From NCBI RefSeq assembly GCF_009911795.1, contig NZ_CP047898.1, positions 3,162,001-3,226,000 of the forward strand: DNA of 64,000 nucleotides. The letters are read 5' to 3'. Source of the stretch: Pseudarthrobacter psychrotolerans. Its GTDB lineage: Bacteria > Actinomycetota > Actinomycetes > Actinomycetales > Micrococcaceae. Below are positions 45,126 to 55,195 of this stretch, one piece after another; position 1 is the first letter of the stretch; every line of letters starts with the position of its first letter. The translations under genes and the position numbers were made by a program. The notes under the pieces were generated by a model that saw only the letters and a program-made list of their open reading frames with translations, did no database searches and was not told where the DNA came from.

Positions 45126-45985
45126 TGGGCGGCCTGCAGTTCGACGGCGCCCGAGCGTTCAAACGGCGTCTGCTCGCCGGCCTCGATGGCCACGCTCAGC
45201 CGGTTCTCAGCCGGCGGCAGCGGGCAGGTGGCCAGGTCGGTGTAGGCGCACGGCAGGTTCACCGCGCGGTTGAAGTCCAACAGCACTGTCCCGTCCGGGC
45301 CCGGCGCCGCGACCGCAAGGGAGCGGTTGGCGGCGTAGGTGGTCTTGCCAGACGTGGCGTCCGTGAACAGCACGGACAGCGCACCCTGCGCGTGGCCGTT
45401 GAAGGCGGTGAGGGTGAGATCCTGGCCGTCGAGGCGGAAGCGGATCTCGCCCGGCGCCGCGTAGACGTGCTGAATGCCTTCGACGGCGGCGCCCACCGTA
45501 GTGGCACGCGGCTCGTCGAACGGCACGAACGTACCGGCGAGTGCGAAGGACGCGTCCGGTTCGTAGGCGGGCGTTCCCTTATACGCGGTCAGCAGCGCGT
45601 TGTCAGGATGACGCGGCCGGACTATGTACTCTCCGGCGCGCTTGGCCAGTTCGACGACGGTCTCCCCGGACGTGAGGTTGATTCCCTCCCGTTCGGCGAT
45701 GGACCCGAAGGAGACTGTGCTGCCGGCATCGCCCGGGTTCAGCTCCTGCCCGTCCCGGCGCAGGCTTTCGCCGGCCGACAGAACCACCGTGACGGCGTCG
45801 TCCGTAACACTCCAGGTTCCCGGCACACCCTCCAGGGTGGCGGGCTCGGAACCCAGCCAGTGCAGGTGCGTGACGGCCAGGAAGCCGTGCGGATCGGCGC
45901 GGTGCCGTTCGTGGGCGGCGTGCCACTCCTGCCAGGCGGTGGTGAAGACGGCGGTGGAGGGGGCGGTGTCAGTGTGCCTAGGCAT
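45122..45985 (-). CDS. DUF1684 protein
   Basis: This 287-residue protein matches DUF1684, with FTTAWQEWHAAHERHRADPHGFLAVTHLHWL at the N-terminus and LDFNRAVNLPCAYTDLATCPLPPAENRL near the end. The conserved FNRAxNPxC-like and CPLPPxxNRL motifs suggest an enzyme, but no activity is established for the family. ATG 45985 overlaps the stop of the truncated LLM gene (45978), so translation is coupled. Confidence 0.85.
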   Translation of the reverse strand: MPRHTDTAPSTAVFTTAWQEWHAAHERHRADPHGFLAVTHLHWLGSEPATLEGVPGTWSVTDDAVTVVLSAGESLRRDGQELNPGDAGSTVSFGSIAEREGINLTSGETVVELAKRAGEYIVRPRHPDNALLTAYKGTPAYEPDASFALAGTFVPFDEPRATTVGAAVEGIQHVYAAPGEIRFRLDGQDLTLTAFNGHAQGALSVLFTDATSGKTTYAANRSLAVAAPGPDGTVLLDFNRAVNLPCAYTDLATCPLPPAENRLSVAIEAGEQTPFERSGAVELQAAQ

Positions 45986-46319
45986 GATTGCTCCTTTTGG
46001 CGTTGAGGGCGGCAGATTCGGGTCGGCTGCCGTATGGGTCCTCGGCCACCCGCACGGGATCCAGCACAGCCAGGACCGTGACGCCGCTCTGCAGCCGGAT
46101 CCGGTCCGTAACCGCGGCGATGGCCGCCAGGATGGTGGTGGGTGAAGAGGAAATGAATTCACCGGCGTGCCGCTCCCCCACCGAGAAGCTGTCAAAGCCA
46201 AGCTCCTCCGCCCGGCGCGCCGTTTCCACCACCTGGTTGAGCCGGTCCGCCGTGGAGACAATCTCCCCGGTCAGGGGATTCTCGAGATGCGGGATGATGT
46301 CCAGGACCTGGAACTTCAC
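45978..46319 (-). pseudogene. Truncated LLM monooxygenase, N-terminal third only
   Basis: This 113-residue reading frame begins as a normal LLM protein (ADRLNQVVETARRAEELGFDSFSVGERHAGEF and LQSGVTVLAVLDPVRVAED). The match stops at VAED, where a full enzyme continues with a tyrosine-rich barrel segment for ~230 more residues. Instead ~20 unrelated residues lead to a stop inside the DUF1684 start. No other frame holds the missing part, so this is a real deletion and not a frameshift. It may survive because it couples translation of DUF1684. Confidence 0.75.
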
Positions 46320-47332
46320 TTGGCAGCTCCGAAGTTGGCCTCATTGACGGTCTTGGATTCCGGCAGGGCCTCCTCGGAGAGTCCCCAGCGTTCCAGGACT
46401 TCGGCGTAGGAGCCGTCCTTGATGGCGGAGTTCAGCGCCTCCGTGAGCACGGGCGCGAGGCCGTTGCCCTTGAGCGTGGTGGCGGCCACCAGCGTTTCGG
46501 AGGGCCAGCCGGCGTTCACTTTGCCCACGATCTTCAGGTCGTCGCGGGTGTTTTCGCGGTACACCGTGGACGGGTACGGGGCGATGTTCAGGTCCGTCCG
46601 GCCGGAGGAAAGCGCCAGGATGGTGTCCGCGTCCGAGGAGTAGTACTGCAGGACGGCCGGCGCCTTGCCCTTGCCTTCCAGCTCCGTGTTCCACGCCAGC
46701 AGGATCTTCTCCTGGTTGGTTCCCGAGCCCACGGAGATTCTCAGGCCGGAGATGTCATCCGCGCCTTTGATGTCGTAGGTGGCGGACTTCTTGGCCTCGA
46801 AGCCCATAAACGCGGCCCGGTACGTGGCGAAGTCGAACAGCTTCACCCGGTCCTTGTTGACGCCCACGTTGGAGAACACTGCTTCGAAGTCCCCGGACTG
46901 GGTCTTCAGCGGCCAGTTTTCCCAGGACGTCACCTGGATATCGAGTTCCAGCCCCAGTTTGTCCGCCACCAGCTGGGCGATGTCGAGCTCCGATCCGATC
47001 GCCGTCTTGTCGTCCGTGGCGTGGAAGGACAGCGGGATGGAGCCGGCCGTGGTGGCAACCGTCAGCTTGCCGTCCTTGCCGATCAGCTCCGGCACCTTGG
47101 CCGCGAGCGCCGTGTCCTTCTCTGCCCGGACCCGCTGCTGGTCCGGCGAGGTGTTGTAGACAACACCGTTGCGTGCCGCCGTCGTGGACGTATCGCCGGA
47201 CGCGCTGGAAGCGGAGGCGCCGGGATCGGAGCAGGCTGACAGTGCTGCGGTGCCAAGAAGTACGACGGCGGGCAGCGCCACCAGGGAGCGCAGGCGGCCA
47301 CCGCGGCGGCTAGGGTCTGTGAAAAAAGCCAT
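46316..47332 (-). CDS. Amino-acid-type ABC transporter substrate-binding lipoprotein (family 3)
   Basis: This 338-residue protein has a lipobox at TAALSAC. The binding fold shows SFHATDDKTAIGSELDIAQLVADKLGLELDIQVTSWENWPLKTQSGDFEAVFSNVG. It is paralogous to the protein at 40775-41758. It is followed upstream in the operon by the ATPase and permease, completing one importer. Its stop overlaps the start of the truncated LLM gene. Confidence 0.92.
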   Translation of the reverse strand: MAFFTDPSRRGGRLRSLVALPAVVLLGTAALSACSDPGASASSASGDTSTTAARNGVVYNTSPDQQRVRAEKDTALAAKVPELIGKDGKLTVATTAGSIPLSFHATDDKTAIGSELDIAQLVADKLGLELDIQVTSWENWPLKTQSGDFEAVFSNVGVNKDRVKLFDFATYRAAFMGFEAKKSATYDIKGADDISGLRISVGSGTNQEKILLAWNTELEGKGKAPAVLQYYSSDADTILALSSGRTDLNIAPYPSTVYRENTRDDLKIVGKVNAGWPSETLVAATTLKGNGLAPVLTEALNSAIKDGSYAEVLERWGLSEEALPESKTVNEANFGAAK

Positions 47333-47343
47333 GGGAAGTTCCT

Positions 47344-48140
47344 TTAGATATTGAAGGCCGGTTCGAGCACCTTGGAGAGGAAGCTCCGGGTGCGCGGTTC
47401 CTGCGGGTTGGTGAAAATCTGTTCCGGACTGCCCTGTTCCACGATCTGGCCCTCGTCCATAAACACCACGGTGTCCGCCACGTCGCGGGCGAACCCCATC
47501 TCGTGGGTCACGATGATCAGGGTGGTGCCGGACTTCGCCAGTTCGCGGATGACATCGAGGACCTCGTTGACCAGCTCCGGATCCAGGGCGGACGTGGGCT
47601 CGTCGAACAGCAGGATTTTCGGGTTCAGGGCCAGCGCACGGGCAATGGCCACTCGTTGCTGCTGGCCGCCCGACAGCTGCCGGGGGTACGCGCCGGCACG
47701 GTCCTTGAGGCCAACCCGGTCCAGGAGTTCCAGGCCGCGGCGGCGGGCTTCCTCCTTGGTCCGGCCCTGCGCGACGACGGGCGCTTCGGCCACGTTCTCC
47801 AGCGCGGTGAGGTGCGGGAAGAGGTTGAAGTTCTGGAACACCATGCCGATCTCGGTCCGCTGTTTCAGGATCGTCTTCTCGCGAAGCTCGTGCAGGCGCT
47901 TGCCCCGGACCTCATAGCCCACCAGCTTTCCGTCGATGGCGATGTGGCCGCCGTCGACTTTTTCCAGGTGGTTGATAGTGCGCAGCAGGGTGGACTTGCC
48001 GGAGCCGGACGGGCCCACGATCACGGCCACTCCCCGGGCTCGACGGTGAGGGTGATGCCCTTGAGGACCTCCGTGGCGCCGAACGATTTCCGGACTTTGG
48101 TGATTTCCACGAGGCCGCGGGTGGCAGTGACGGTGCTCAA
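47344..48140 (-). CDS. Polar amino acid ABC transporter ATPase, one apparent frameshift
   Basis: About 265 residues are recovered after one base is restored. Walker A is GPSGSGKST, signature LSGGQQQR, Walker [16 protein letters not shown]-loop IVTHEMGFA. The N-terminal 37 residues ([27 protein letters not shown]) are in another frame; one G added near 48030 turns EPGEW into [13 protein letters not shown]. The likely start is TTG 48140, which overlaps the permease stop (TTGA). It is of the GlnQ/HisP type. Confidence 0.9.
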
Positions 48141-49237
48141 CGGGGGCTCCTTGCGCGGTTGGTTGCCTCGGCGTGCGTGGCGAAGAATTTGCGGGCCTTC
48201 TGGAGCGGCGTCAGCGGCAGGGTCCGGACGGCGCCCTTGGAGTAGTGGCGTTCGATGTAGTACTGGAAGACGCTGAGGACGGAGGTGATCACCACGTACC
48301 AGAGCGTGGCCACCAGGAGCAGCGGCAGGACCTGCTGCGTGCGGTTGTAGATGACCTGCACGGTGTAGAACAGCTCGGAATAGGCCAGGACGTACACGAT
48401 GGAGGTGCCCTTGACCAGGCCGATGATCTCGTTGAACGCCGTGGGCAGGATGGCCCGCATGGCCTGCGGCAGGACGATCCGGGTGGAGCGGCGCCAGGCG
48501 GGAATGCCCAGCGCGACTGCGGCCTCAAGCTGCCCCTGGTCCACGGACAGGATGCCGCCGCGGATGATCTCAGCGGAGTACGCAGCCTGGTTCAAGGTCA
48601 GCCCCAACACTGCTGCCGCAAACTGGCTGATCAGTGTGGTGGTCTGCACCTCGAAGAAGCGGACATCAGTGAACGGGATCCCCAGGCTGATCTTCTCGTA
48701 CAGATAGCCCAGGTTGTACCAGAGCAGCATCTGCACCAGTAGCGGCGTGGAACGGAAAATCCAGGAGAACGTCCAGGAGACGGAGACCAGCAGCGGCGAG
48801 GCGGACAGCCGCATCAGGGCGAGGATGAAGCCCAGGACAAACCCCAGCAGGCCGGAAATGGCCGTCAGCTTGAGCGTTTCAAGAAGCCCGTTCACTACGG
48901 ACTGGGCGGTGAACCACTGCGCCACCACGCCCCATTCCCAGCGCGGATTGGTGGCCAGCGACCACGCGATGGCAACAACGCCGAGGGCTACCGCTGCCGT
49001 TCCCACCCAGCGCCACGGATGCTTCGCGCCCACCAGGGGGAAACCGGAGTAGTCGGTGGCCGGCCCACGGGATCCGGAGTCGGGTCCGGACGGGCCGGAA
49101 GTTCCCTGGACATTCGTTCCTACCCAGGCCGCATCCCCTGTGGACGCCCCGGTGGACGCCAACTCGGCGGCTTGCCGTGCTTTTGCTGACTGTGCTGACT
49201 CTGCCGGCTGGGCCACGTCGGTTGCTGCTGAACTCAT
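48137..49237 (-). CDS. Polar amino acid ABC transporter permease
   Basis: This 366-residue protein begins with a ~75-residue polar, Ser/Ala/Gly-rich extension. The HisM/GlnP-type permease follows, with about five helices and the EAA loop region [29 protein letters not shown]. It is the first gene of the operon permease-ATPase-SBP-LLM remnant-DUF1684-LLM-LLM. The promoter should lie in 49238-49542, shared with the divergent FAD gene. Confidence 0.9.
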   Translation of the reverse strand: MSSAATDVAQPAESAQSAKARQAAELASTGASTGDAAWVGTNVQGTSGPSGPDSGSRGPATDYSGFPLVGAKHPWRWVGTAAVALGVVAIAWSLATNPRWEWGVVAQWFTAQSVVNGLLETLKLTAISGLLGFVLGFILALMRLSASPLLVSVSWTFSWIFRSTPLLVQMLLWYNLGYLYEKISLGIPFTDVRFFEVQTTTLISQFAAAVLGLTLNQAAYSAEIIRGGILSVDQGQLEAAVALGIPAWRRSTRIVLPQAMRAILPTAFNEIIGLVKGTSIVYVLAYSELFYTVQVIYNRTQQVLPLLLVATLWYVVITSVLSVFQYYIERHYSKGAVRTLPLTPLQKARKFFATHAEATNRARSPR

Positions 49238-49542
49238 GCGCCACCTCGCTTCTGATGCGTCGGGATTTTCGGTGCCGGAACGGGTTGCTCCAGGCTGCTG
49301 GCTGCAAATCTAGGGCGGCCAGGAATGGGGCAGCAAGGCGGCGGGTTGCATAACTTCACCCGGCTTCGCACGGCGTCATGAGTCGGTTTCTTGCGCCTCT
49401 TGACGTGCCGTGACGCGGAGTTAACGGGCATTACCGGCCCGTCGACCACCGCAGTCAACGCTGCCTAGCATGGGCACTCAACCACCCGTCCAGGCGGTCC
49501 CGCCCACACCGTCCAGTCCCACCGTCCCGATCAGGAGCCACC
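49238..49542. other. Divergent intergenic region, no recognised site
   Basis: These 305 bp separate the ABC/monooxygenase operon (minus) from the FAD protein (plus). I see no riboswitch, no clear palindrome and only weak promoter-like hexamers (TTGACG near 49400, TAGCAT near 49466). Both promoters should nevertheless be here. Confidence 0.5.
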
Positions 49543-51531
49543 ATGCCAGCGAATGCCCCCTCGGTTGTCTTCATCGGCGGCGGTCCGCGGGCGGCAGGCG
49601 TGCTGGAGAGGATGGCCGCCAACCGCGACGAGCTCTTCCCCGGCCCGCTGGACCTCCACGTGGTGGAACCGTATGAGCCCGGTTCGGGGCGGATCTGGCG
49701 CTACGACCAGCACCCCGGCCTGATGCTCAACTCGGCCGCCGGGGACGTCACCATGTTCACCGATTCCTCCGTGGCGTGCGACGGCCCCGCCGTCGACGGG
49801 CCCGGGCTCGCCGGATGGGCCGCCGGTGTCCTCGACGGGTCCATCACGGACGTACCGGACTTTCCGCTCGCCATCCGCGAGCAGCTGCGTGCCCTCACGG
49901 GCGCCACCTTCCCCACCCGCCAGCTCCACAGCCAGTACCTGGAATGGTTCTTCCGCCGGGCTGTTGCGAAACTCGGCGGGACGGTCACCGTCCACCGCAC
50001 CACCGCCGTGGCGATTGAGCGTGCCGGTGACTTCTCCTCCACAACCGCGGACGACGCCGGCACGCACCTCGTGCGGCTGGCCAACGGCGGGACGTTGCGG
50101 GCCGACGTCGTGGTCACCGCACTTGGCCACACGGACTCCCAGCCGGACGCCGCCTCCGCAGCCTGGTCCGGCTTTGCCGCCCGGCACGGCGCCTTCCATG
50201 CGGCACCCAGCTACACCACCGACGTCGACTATTCAGCCCTCGCTCCAGGCCAGGACGTCATTGTCGCCGGGATGGGCCTGGCGTTTGTGGACCTGATGGT
50301 GCTGCTGATGGAAGGGCGCGGCGGCAGGTTCGAGGAAACGCCCGACGGCGGCCTGCGGTACCGGGCGTCCGGCAGGGAGCCGCGGCTGTGGGCCGGTTCG
50401 CGGCGCGGGGTGCCCTACCACTCCAAGATTTCCGCGGCCCTGCGCGGCGAGGCTCCCGGCGGCCTGCGTTTCTTCACCGCCGCCGCCGTGGACGCACTGC
50501 TGGGGCGGCATACCGAGCTCGATTTCCAGGACCACCTGTGGCCCCTCATTGCTAAGGAAGCCGGATACGGGTACTACCGGGAACTGTTCATCGGCAGCCC
50601 TGACCGTGTGGGCGCCGGCTGGCCTGAGTTTTCGGGCCGTTTCGCCGAGCTGGACTGGTACAGCACCGGACGGGAGGAACTGGTGGCAGAAACCGTCCCG
50701 GACCCCGCCCTGCGCCTGGACCTCGAAGCCCTGGACCGGCCCTTCACCGGGGCGTTGTTTCGCGGCACGGCCGGCGTCCAGGAGGCGGTGGCCCGGTACA
50801 TCGAACAGGATCTCGCGCTCCGCGACAGCCCCGACCATCCCGAGACACTGGCCCTCTTTGTGGCGCTGCTGAAGGTCTACATGGACCTGGGCCGGCTGGT
50901 CCCTGCCGAGCGGCTCAACGCCCGGTCCCAGCAGACCGTCCACGGCTGGTGGCACGGATTCTTCAGCTTCGTGGACTCCGGGCCGCCACCCCGCAGGCTC
51001 CGGGAGATACTGGCCCTGCACCGGGCCGGGCTGCTGCGGTTCCTGGGCCCGGGCCTTCGTGTCACGGCGGACGAGCCCACCGGCGAGTTTGTGGCTACGT
51101 CCCCGCAGGCGGGTTTCACCGTCCGGACCGCGGCGTTCATCGAAGCGCGCCTGCCGGCAACATCGGTGGCACGGTCCCTCAACCCTGTGCTGGCGTCGCT
51201 GCATCTGTCCGGGCTGGGAAGCGAACAGCAGCTGCTCACGGCGGACGGCATCCACTCCACCGGAAAGCTGCTCGTCTCGGACCGGCACGAGCTGCTTGAC
51301 GGGCACGGCCGGACGGGCGGCCGGCTCTTCGGCGTGGGGCCGGGAACCTCCGGGTGGGGCGCCGGCGCCTTTGCCCGGCCCGGCACCAACGCCGCCCCGT
51401 TCCGCGAGAACGACGCCCTGGCCAGGACTGTCCTGGGCGTCGCGGCGGAACTGGTTTCGGCCCGCACAACTTCGTCCCGCACATCCGGCCAGGCCGTGCC
51501 TGCCGAACCCGCCGCCGCCGGAAGGGCCTGA
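49543..51531 (+). CDS. FAD/NAD(P)-binding oxidoreductase (PF13454-like)
   Basis: This 662-residue protein begins with a dinucleotide-binding motif VVFIGGGPRAAGVLERM, then PYEPGSGRIWRYDQ and a long N-hydroxylase-like core with VIVAGMGLAFVDLMVLLMEGRGG near residue 235. This layout matches the FAD-NAD(P)-binding family often found beside siderophore or organosulfur genes in actinobacteria. The reaction is unknown. AGGAGC stands before the ATG. The GNAT gene starts 3 bp after its stop, so the two form an operon. Confidence 0.8.
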   Translation: MPANAPSVVFIGGGPRAAGVLERMAANRDELFPGPLDLHVVEPYEPGSGRIWRYDQHPGLMLNSAAGDVTMFTDSSVACDGPAVDGPGLAGWAAGVLDGSITDVPDFPLAIREQLRALTGATFPTRQLHSQYLEWFFRRAVAKLGGTVTVHRTTAVAIERAGDFSSTTADDAGTHLVRLANGGTLRADVVVTALGHTDSQPDAASAAWSGFAARHGAFHAAPSYTTDVDYSALAPGQDVIVAGMGLAFVDLMVLLMEGRGGRFEETPDGGLRYRASGREPRLWAGSRRGVPYHSKISAALRGEAPGGLRFFTAAAVDALLGRHTELDFQDHLWPLIAKEAGYGYYRELFIGSPDRVGAGWPEFSGRFAELDWYSTGREELVAETVPDPALRLDLEALDRPFTGALFRGTAGVQEAVARYIEQDLALRDSPDHPETLALFVALLKVYMDLGRLVPAERLNARSQQTVHGWWHGFFSFVDSGPPPRRLREILALHRAGLLRFLGPGLRVTADEPTGEFVATSPQAGFTVRTAAFIEARLPATSVARSLNPVLASLHLSGLGSEQQLLTADGIHSTGKLLVSDRHELLDGHGRTGGRLFGVGPGTSGWGAGAFARPGTNAAPFRENDALARTVLGVAAELVSARTTSSRTSGQAVPAEPAAAGRA

Positions 51532-51534
51532 AGA

Positions 51535-52151
51535 ATGAACGTGAAAACCAGCATTGCCAGCCCGGCGGCACTGAACCCGGCCGCCCCAAGCAGCCGCCGC
51601 TTAACCAAGCGCCGCCGAACCCGGCAGCACTGACCCGGGCAGCACTGAACAGATCCGCACTCACCGTCCTGAACCTTCCCATGCACGATCCGCGGGTCCG
51701 CCCGCTGCTCGATGAGCTGGCCGTGGAATACGACTCCCGCTACGGCGACCTCTTTGGCCGCGGAGCCGCGGCAGACGAACTCAACCGCTACCCGGCGTCG
51801 GAATTCAAGGGACCGGGCGGCGCGCTCCTGGTGGTCCAGGAAAACGGCGAGTCTATAGCGGGCGGCGCGTTCCGCCGGTACAACAACGAGACAGCCGAGT
51901 TCAAGCGGATCTGGACCCACTCGGCGCACCGCCGCCGCGGCCTGGCCCGTTTCGTCCTGGCGGAGCTGGAGGCCATGACGGCCCGCCGGGGCTACCGGCG
52001 CGTCTTCCTGACCACCGGTCCGCGCCAGCCCGAAGCCAAGCACCTGTACCTCACCTCGGGTTACGAGCCGCAGTTCGACCTGGACCAGGATCCGGAGATC
52101 ATCAGGTCGCTCGCGTTCACCAAGAATCTCCCGGCCGCCCCGCTAAGCTAG
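51535..52151 (+). CDS. GNAT family N-acetyltransferase, one apparent frameshift
   Basis: About 205 residues are recovered after restoring one C in CCCC (51584-51587). The N-terminal ~40 residues are Pro/Asn/Ala-rich and repetitive. The GNAT core follows with VVQENGESIAGGAFRRYNNETAEFKRIWTHSAHRRRGLARFVLAELE, containing the RxxGxA/G acetyl-CoA loop, and HLYLTSGYEP. It is co-transcribed with the FAD protein. The substrate is unknown. Confidence 0.82.
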
Positions 52152-52155
52152 CGGC

Positions 52156-53882
52156 ATGGCCAACAAAACCACTGCAGAAAAACTCGCCACCATCCAGAAG
52201 GGCTACACCCTGGAAGGGGCCACCATCGAGCTGGGTGCCGCCATTGTGGACGGCGAACTCCACAAGGAAGCCCAGGTCCGACTGCCGCTGGCCATGATGA
52301 ACAGGCACGGCCTGGTAGCCGGCGCCACCGGCACCGGCAAGACCGTCACGCTGCACATGATGGCCGAGCAGCTGTCCACTGCCGGGGTTCCCGTGTTCCT
52401 CGCGGACATCAAGGGCGACCTTTCCGGCCTGGCCACGGCGGCCGCCGGCAGCGAGAAGCTGAAGGCGCGCACCGACAGCATCGGCCAGGCCTGGGCCGGC
52501 AAAACGTTCCCGGTGGAGTTCCTGGCCCTGGGCGGCGACGGCAACGGCATTCCCGTCCGTGCCACCATCACCTCGTTTGGCCCCATCCTGCTCTCGCGCG
52601 TGATGGAGCTCAACGACACCCAGGAGTCCAGCCTGCAGCTGGTCTTCCACTTTGCGGACAAAAACAACCTCGAGCTGATCGACCTCAAGGACCTCCGCGC
52701 GGTCATCCAGTTCCTCACCTCGGACGAAGGCAAGGACGAGCTGGAGGAACTGGGCGGCCTGTCCAAGGCCACCGCCGGCGTCATCCTCCGCGAACTGGTG
52801 AACCTGGAAGCGCAGGGCCTGGAAAGGTTCTTCGGCGAACCTGAGTTTGACACGGCCGAGCTGCTCCGGACCGCCCCGGACGGGCGCGGGGTCATCACCT
52901 GCCTGGAGCTGCCCACGCTGCAGACCAAGCCGATGCTGTTCTCCACCTTCCTGATGTGGCTGCTGGCGGACCTGTTCGAGGACCTCCCCGAAGCCGGCGA
53001 CCTGGACAAGCCCAAACTGGTGTTTTTCCTCGACGAGGCCCACCTGCTGTTCAACGGCGCATCCAAGGCATTCCTGAACGCCATCACCACCACTGTCCGG
53101 CTGATCCGTTCCAAGGGCGTGGGGATCTTCTTCGTCACCCAGACCCCAAAGACGTCCCCGCCGATGTCCTGGGCCAGCTGGCCAACCGAATCCAGCACGC
53201 CCTCCGCGCCTTCACGCCCGAGGATGCCAAGGCCCTGAAAGCCACCGTGTCCACGTTCCCGGTCAGCGACTACGACCTTGAGGAAACCCTCACGTCCGCG
53301 GGGATCGGCGAGGCCGTCATTACAGTCATGAACGAGAAGGGCGCGCCGACGCCCGTTGCACTCACCCGCCTGCGCGCCCCGGAATCCGTCATGGGTCCGA
53401 GCACCGAGGATCTCGTCAAAAGCACGGTGGCCGGATCAGCGCTGCTCCCCAAGTACGGAACCGCCGTGGACAACGTCTCCGCGTACGAGAAGCTCACCGG
53501 CAAGGGCGCGGCGCCCACCGGTGGAGCCGCGCCGGGTGAGCCGCCGGTTCCGGGGGCTTCCGGGCAGTCAGGTTCGGGCCAGGCAGTTCAGGGACAGGCC
53601 GACGTCGACGCCGAGGCCCGCAGGATCGAGGAGGAAATCCTGGGCCGGCCCAGCAGCCGTCCCGTGCCCGCGCCGGATCGTCGTGCCGGCACTGATGCGC
53701 CCTCGCGACGTGCCCCGGAACCTGCGGCGCCTGCCGGCGGCGGCATGATGGGCGATATCGCCGGAGCACTCGGCGGGGCACTGGGTGGCGGGCTGAAAAG
53801 CATGGTCCGTTCCCTGGGCACGCAGCTTGGCCGGGAACTGCTCCGCGGTGTCTTCGGCACCTCGTCCCGGCGCCGCCGGTAG
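52156..53882 (+). CDS. DUF853/HerA-like ATPase (YjgR type), one apparent frameshift
   Basis: About 575 residues are recovered after restoring one C in CCCC (53144-53147), which joins VTQTPKD to VPADVLGQLANRIQHALRAFTPEDAKAL. Walker A is AGATGTGKTVTLHMMAEQL, Walker B LVFFLDEAHLLF. This is the family of helicase HerA-like ATPases with unknown cellular role. The C-terminal ~110 residues are Gly/Pro/Arg-rich and end in an Arg run, with a Gly-rich segment (GALGGALGGGLKS) that resembles a membrane-insertion motif. Confidence 0.88.
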
Positions 53883-54012
53883 GAAAAACCGGACGATGGC
53901 CCGCTCTGGACTTCCCGCCGTCGGGCGTCAGGAAAGCCGCCGCACCTCGCTACACGGGGCGGCGGTAACACCTGTGTTCAGCGTGCTTGCAGGTAACGTA
54001 AGGGAAGTGCAG

Positions 54013-55005
54013 ATGAGTCAGGCGTTGGTGAGGATGGCAGCAGGGTGGCTGCTTGGCCTCATGCTTGCCGTGGCCGCGGCCATCGTTGGGGTCAACGTGG
54101 TGAACAATACGGTGGCCAGTCCACAGCAGCCTGTCCGGGAATATCTGGACGCCCTCCACGAGGGCGACGGCGGCAAGGCCCTGGGCCTTTTGCGGGCCAC
54201 GGTGCCGCCCAGCAACGCCGCCATGCTCGACGGCACAGCGCTGCAGACGGCCTCTTCCCGGCTGGCGAACGTCACCATCGGCGATGCCGAGGAACGCGCA
54301 GGCAACCAGGTCATGGTGCCCGTGCAGTACACAATCGACGGCAGCCGGCTTCGCACCGAGTTCCTGCTGGAGAAGACCGGCACGGAATGGCTGTTCTTTA
54401 ACACGTGGGCGTTTGTGCCGTCGCGGCTGCCCACTGTGGGCCTGACCGTGGTGAACGCCAGCGAAGCCAACCTCAACGGCGTCCCGGTGAACATGCCGCA
54501 AGGCAAGAATTCGTTCGCCGTGTTCTATCCTGGCGAATACGAGGCCTCCCTGAACGGTGAATACTTTGCCGCTCCCGCCACACGCGCCACAGTCACATCC
54601 CGCGACGTCCCGGCGGCTCCGTTGAATCTGCTGACCGAGGCCACCGAACAGCTGCGGAAGGATGTGGGCGCGAAGGTGCAGGAGTTTCTGGACACCTGCG
54701 CCGCCGAAGCCGTGAAGCAGCAAAAGCTGCAGCCGGACTGCCCCTTCTACTTCGCCAGCACCAATAACGTGGGCGACGGCACCATCAAGTGGACCATCAC
54801 GGAGTACCCGGAGATATCCATCGAGCCCTTTGACGGCCGCTGGGTGGTTGCCCCCCTCGATGGGAAGGCCAAGGTGGAGGCGGTCCAGCAGAGTTCCTTC
54901 ACCGGCGCCTGGTTCCCGCTCAACGAAGAGGTGGACTTCAGCTTCACCACCCGCCTGGACGTCGCCGGCGACACCATCAAGGTCACCCCGCTCCTGAGCT
55001 ACTAG
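54013..55005 (+). CDS. Membrane-anchored extracellular hypothetical protein
   Basis: This 330-residue protein has one N-terminal helix (WLLGLMLAVAAAIVGVNVV) followed by a large extracellular region. Residues ~40-130 resemble an NTF2-like fold (VREYLDALHEGDGGKALGLL), and the rest has repeated beta-rich segments. Two Cys (CAAEAVKQQKLQPDC) may form a disulfide. It resembles secreted actinobacterial proteins of unknown function. ATG 54013 is chosen; GTG 54007 is possible. Confidence 0.7.
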   Translation: MSQALVRMAAGWLLGLMLAVAAAIVGVNVVNNTVASPQQPVREYLDALHEGDGGKALGLLRATVPPSNAAMLDGTALQTASSRLANVTIGDAEERAGNQVMVPVQYTIDGSRLRTEFLLEKTGTEWLFFNTWAFVPSRLPTVGLTVVNASEANLNGVPVNMPQGKNSFAVFYPGEYEASLNGEYFAAPATRATVTSRDVPAAPLNLLTEATEQLRKDVGAKVQEFLDTCAAEAVKQQKLQPDCPFYFASTNNVGDGTIKWTITEYPEISIEPFDGRWVVAPLDGKAKVEAVQQSSFTGAWFPLNEEVDFSFTTRLDVAGDTIKVTPLLSY

Positions 55006-55069
55006 CGCCTCGGGCCGGCTATCGGCGGGCCTCGGCGCCGTTGGCCTGGCTGCCGCTGACTGGCTGGCC

Positions 55070-55182
55070 GCGTGTCACGCACAGCACGCTCTTGCTGCCC
55101 GCGAGCGCGCCAGTCCCTGAGCCTCCGGGGTTTTCCGTCCACCGCCCACCCAAAAGCCTGCTCTACGTGACGGGAGGGCTGC
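55070..55182. repeat. Long palindromic element, family 2, copy C
   Basis: The left arm TCACGCACAGCACGCTCTTG pairs with the right arm CAAAAGCCTGCTCTACGTGAC over a ~70-base interior. It lies between convergent genes (stops at 55005 and 55196), where a bidirectional terminator is expected. Confidence 0.6.
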
Positions 55183-55195
55183 GTGACGGGAGCCG

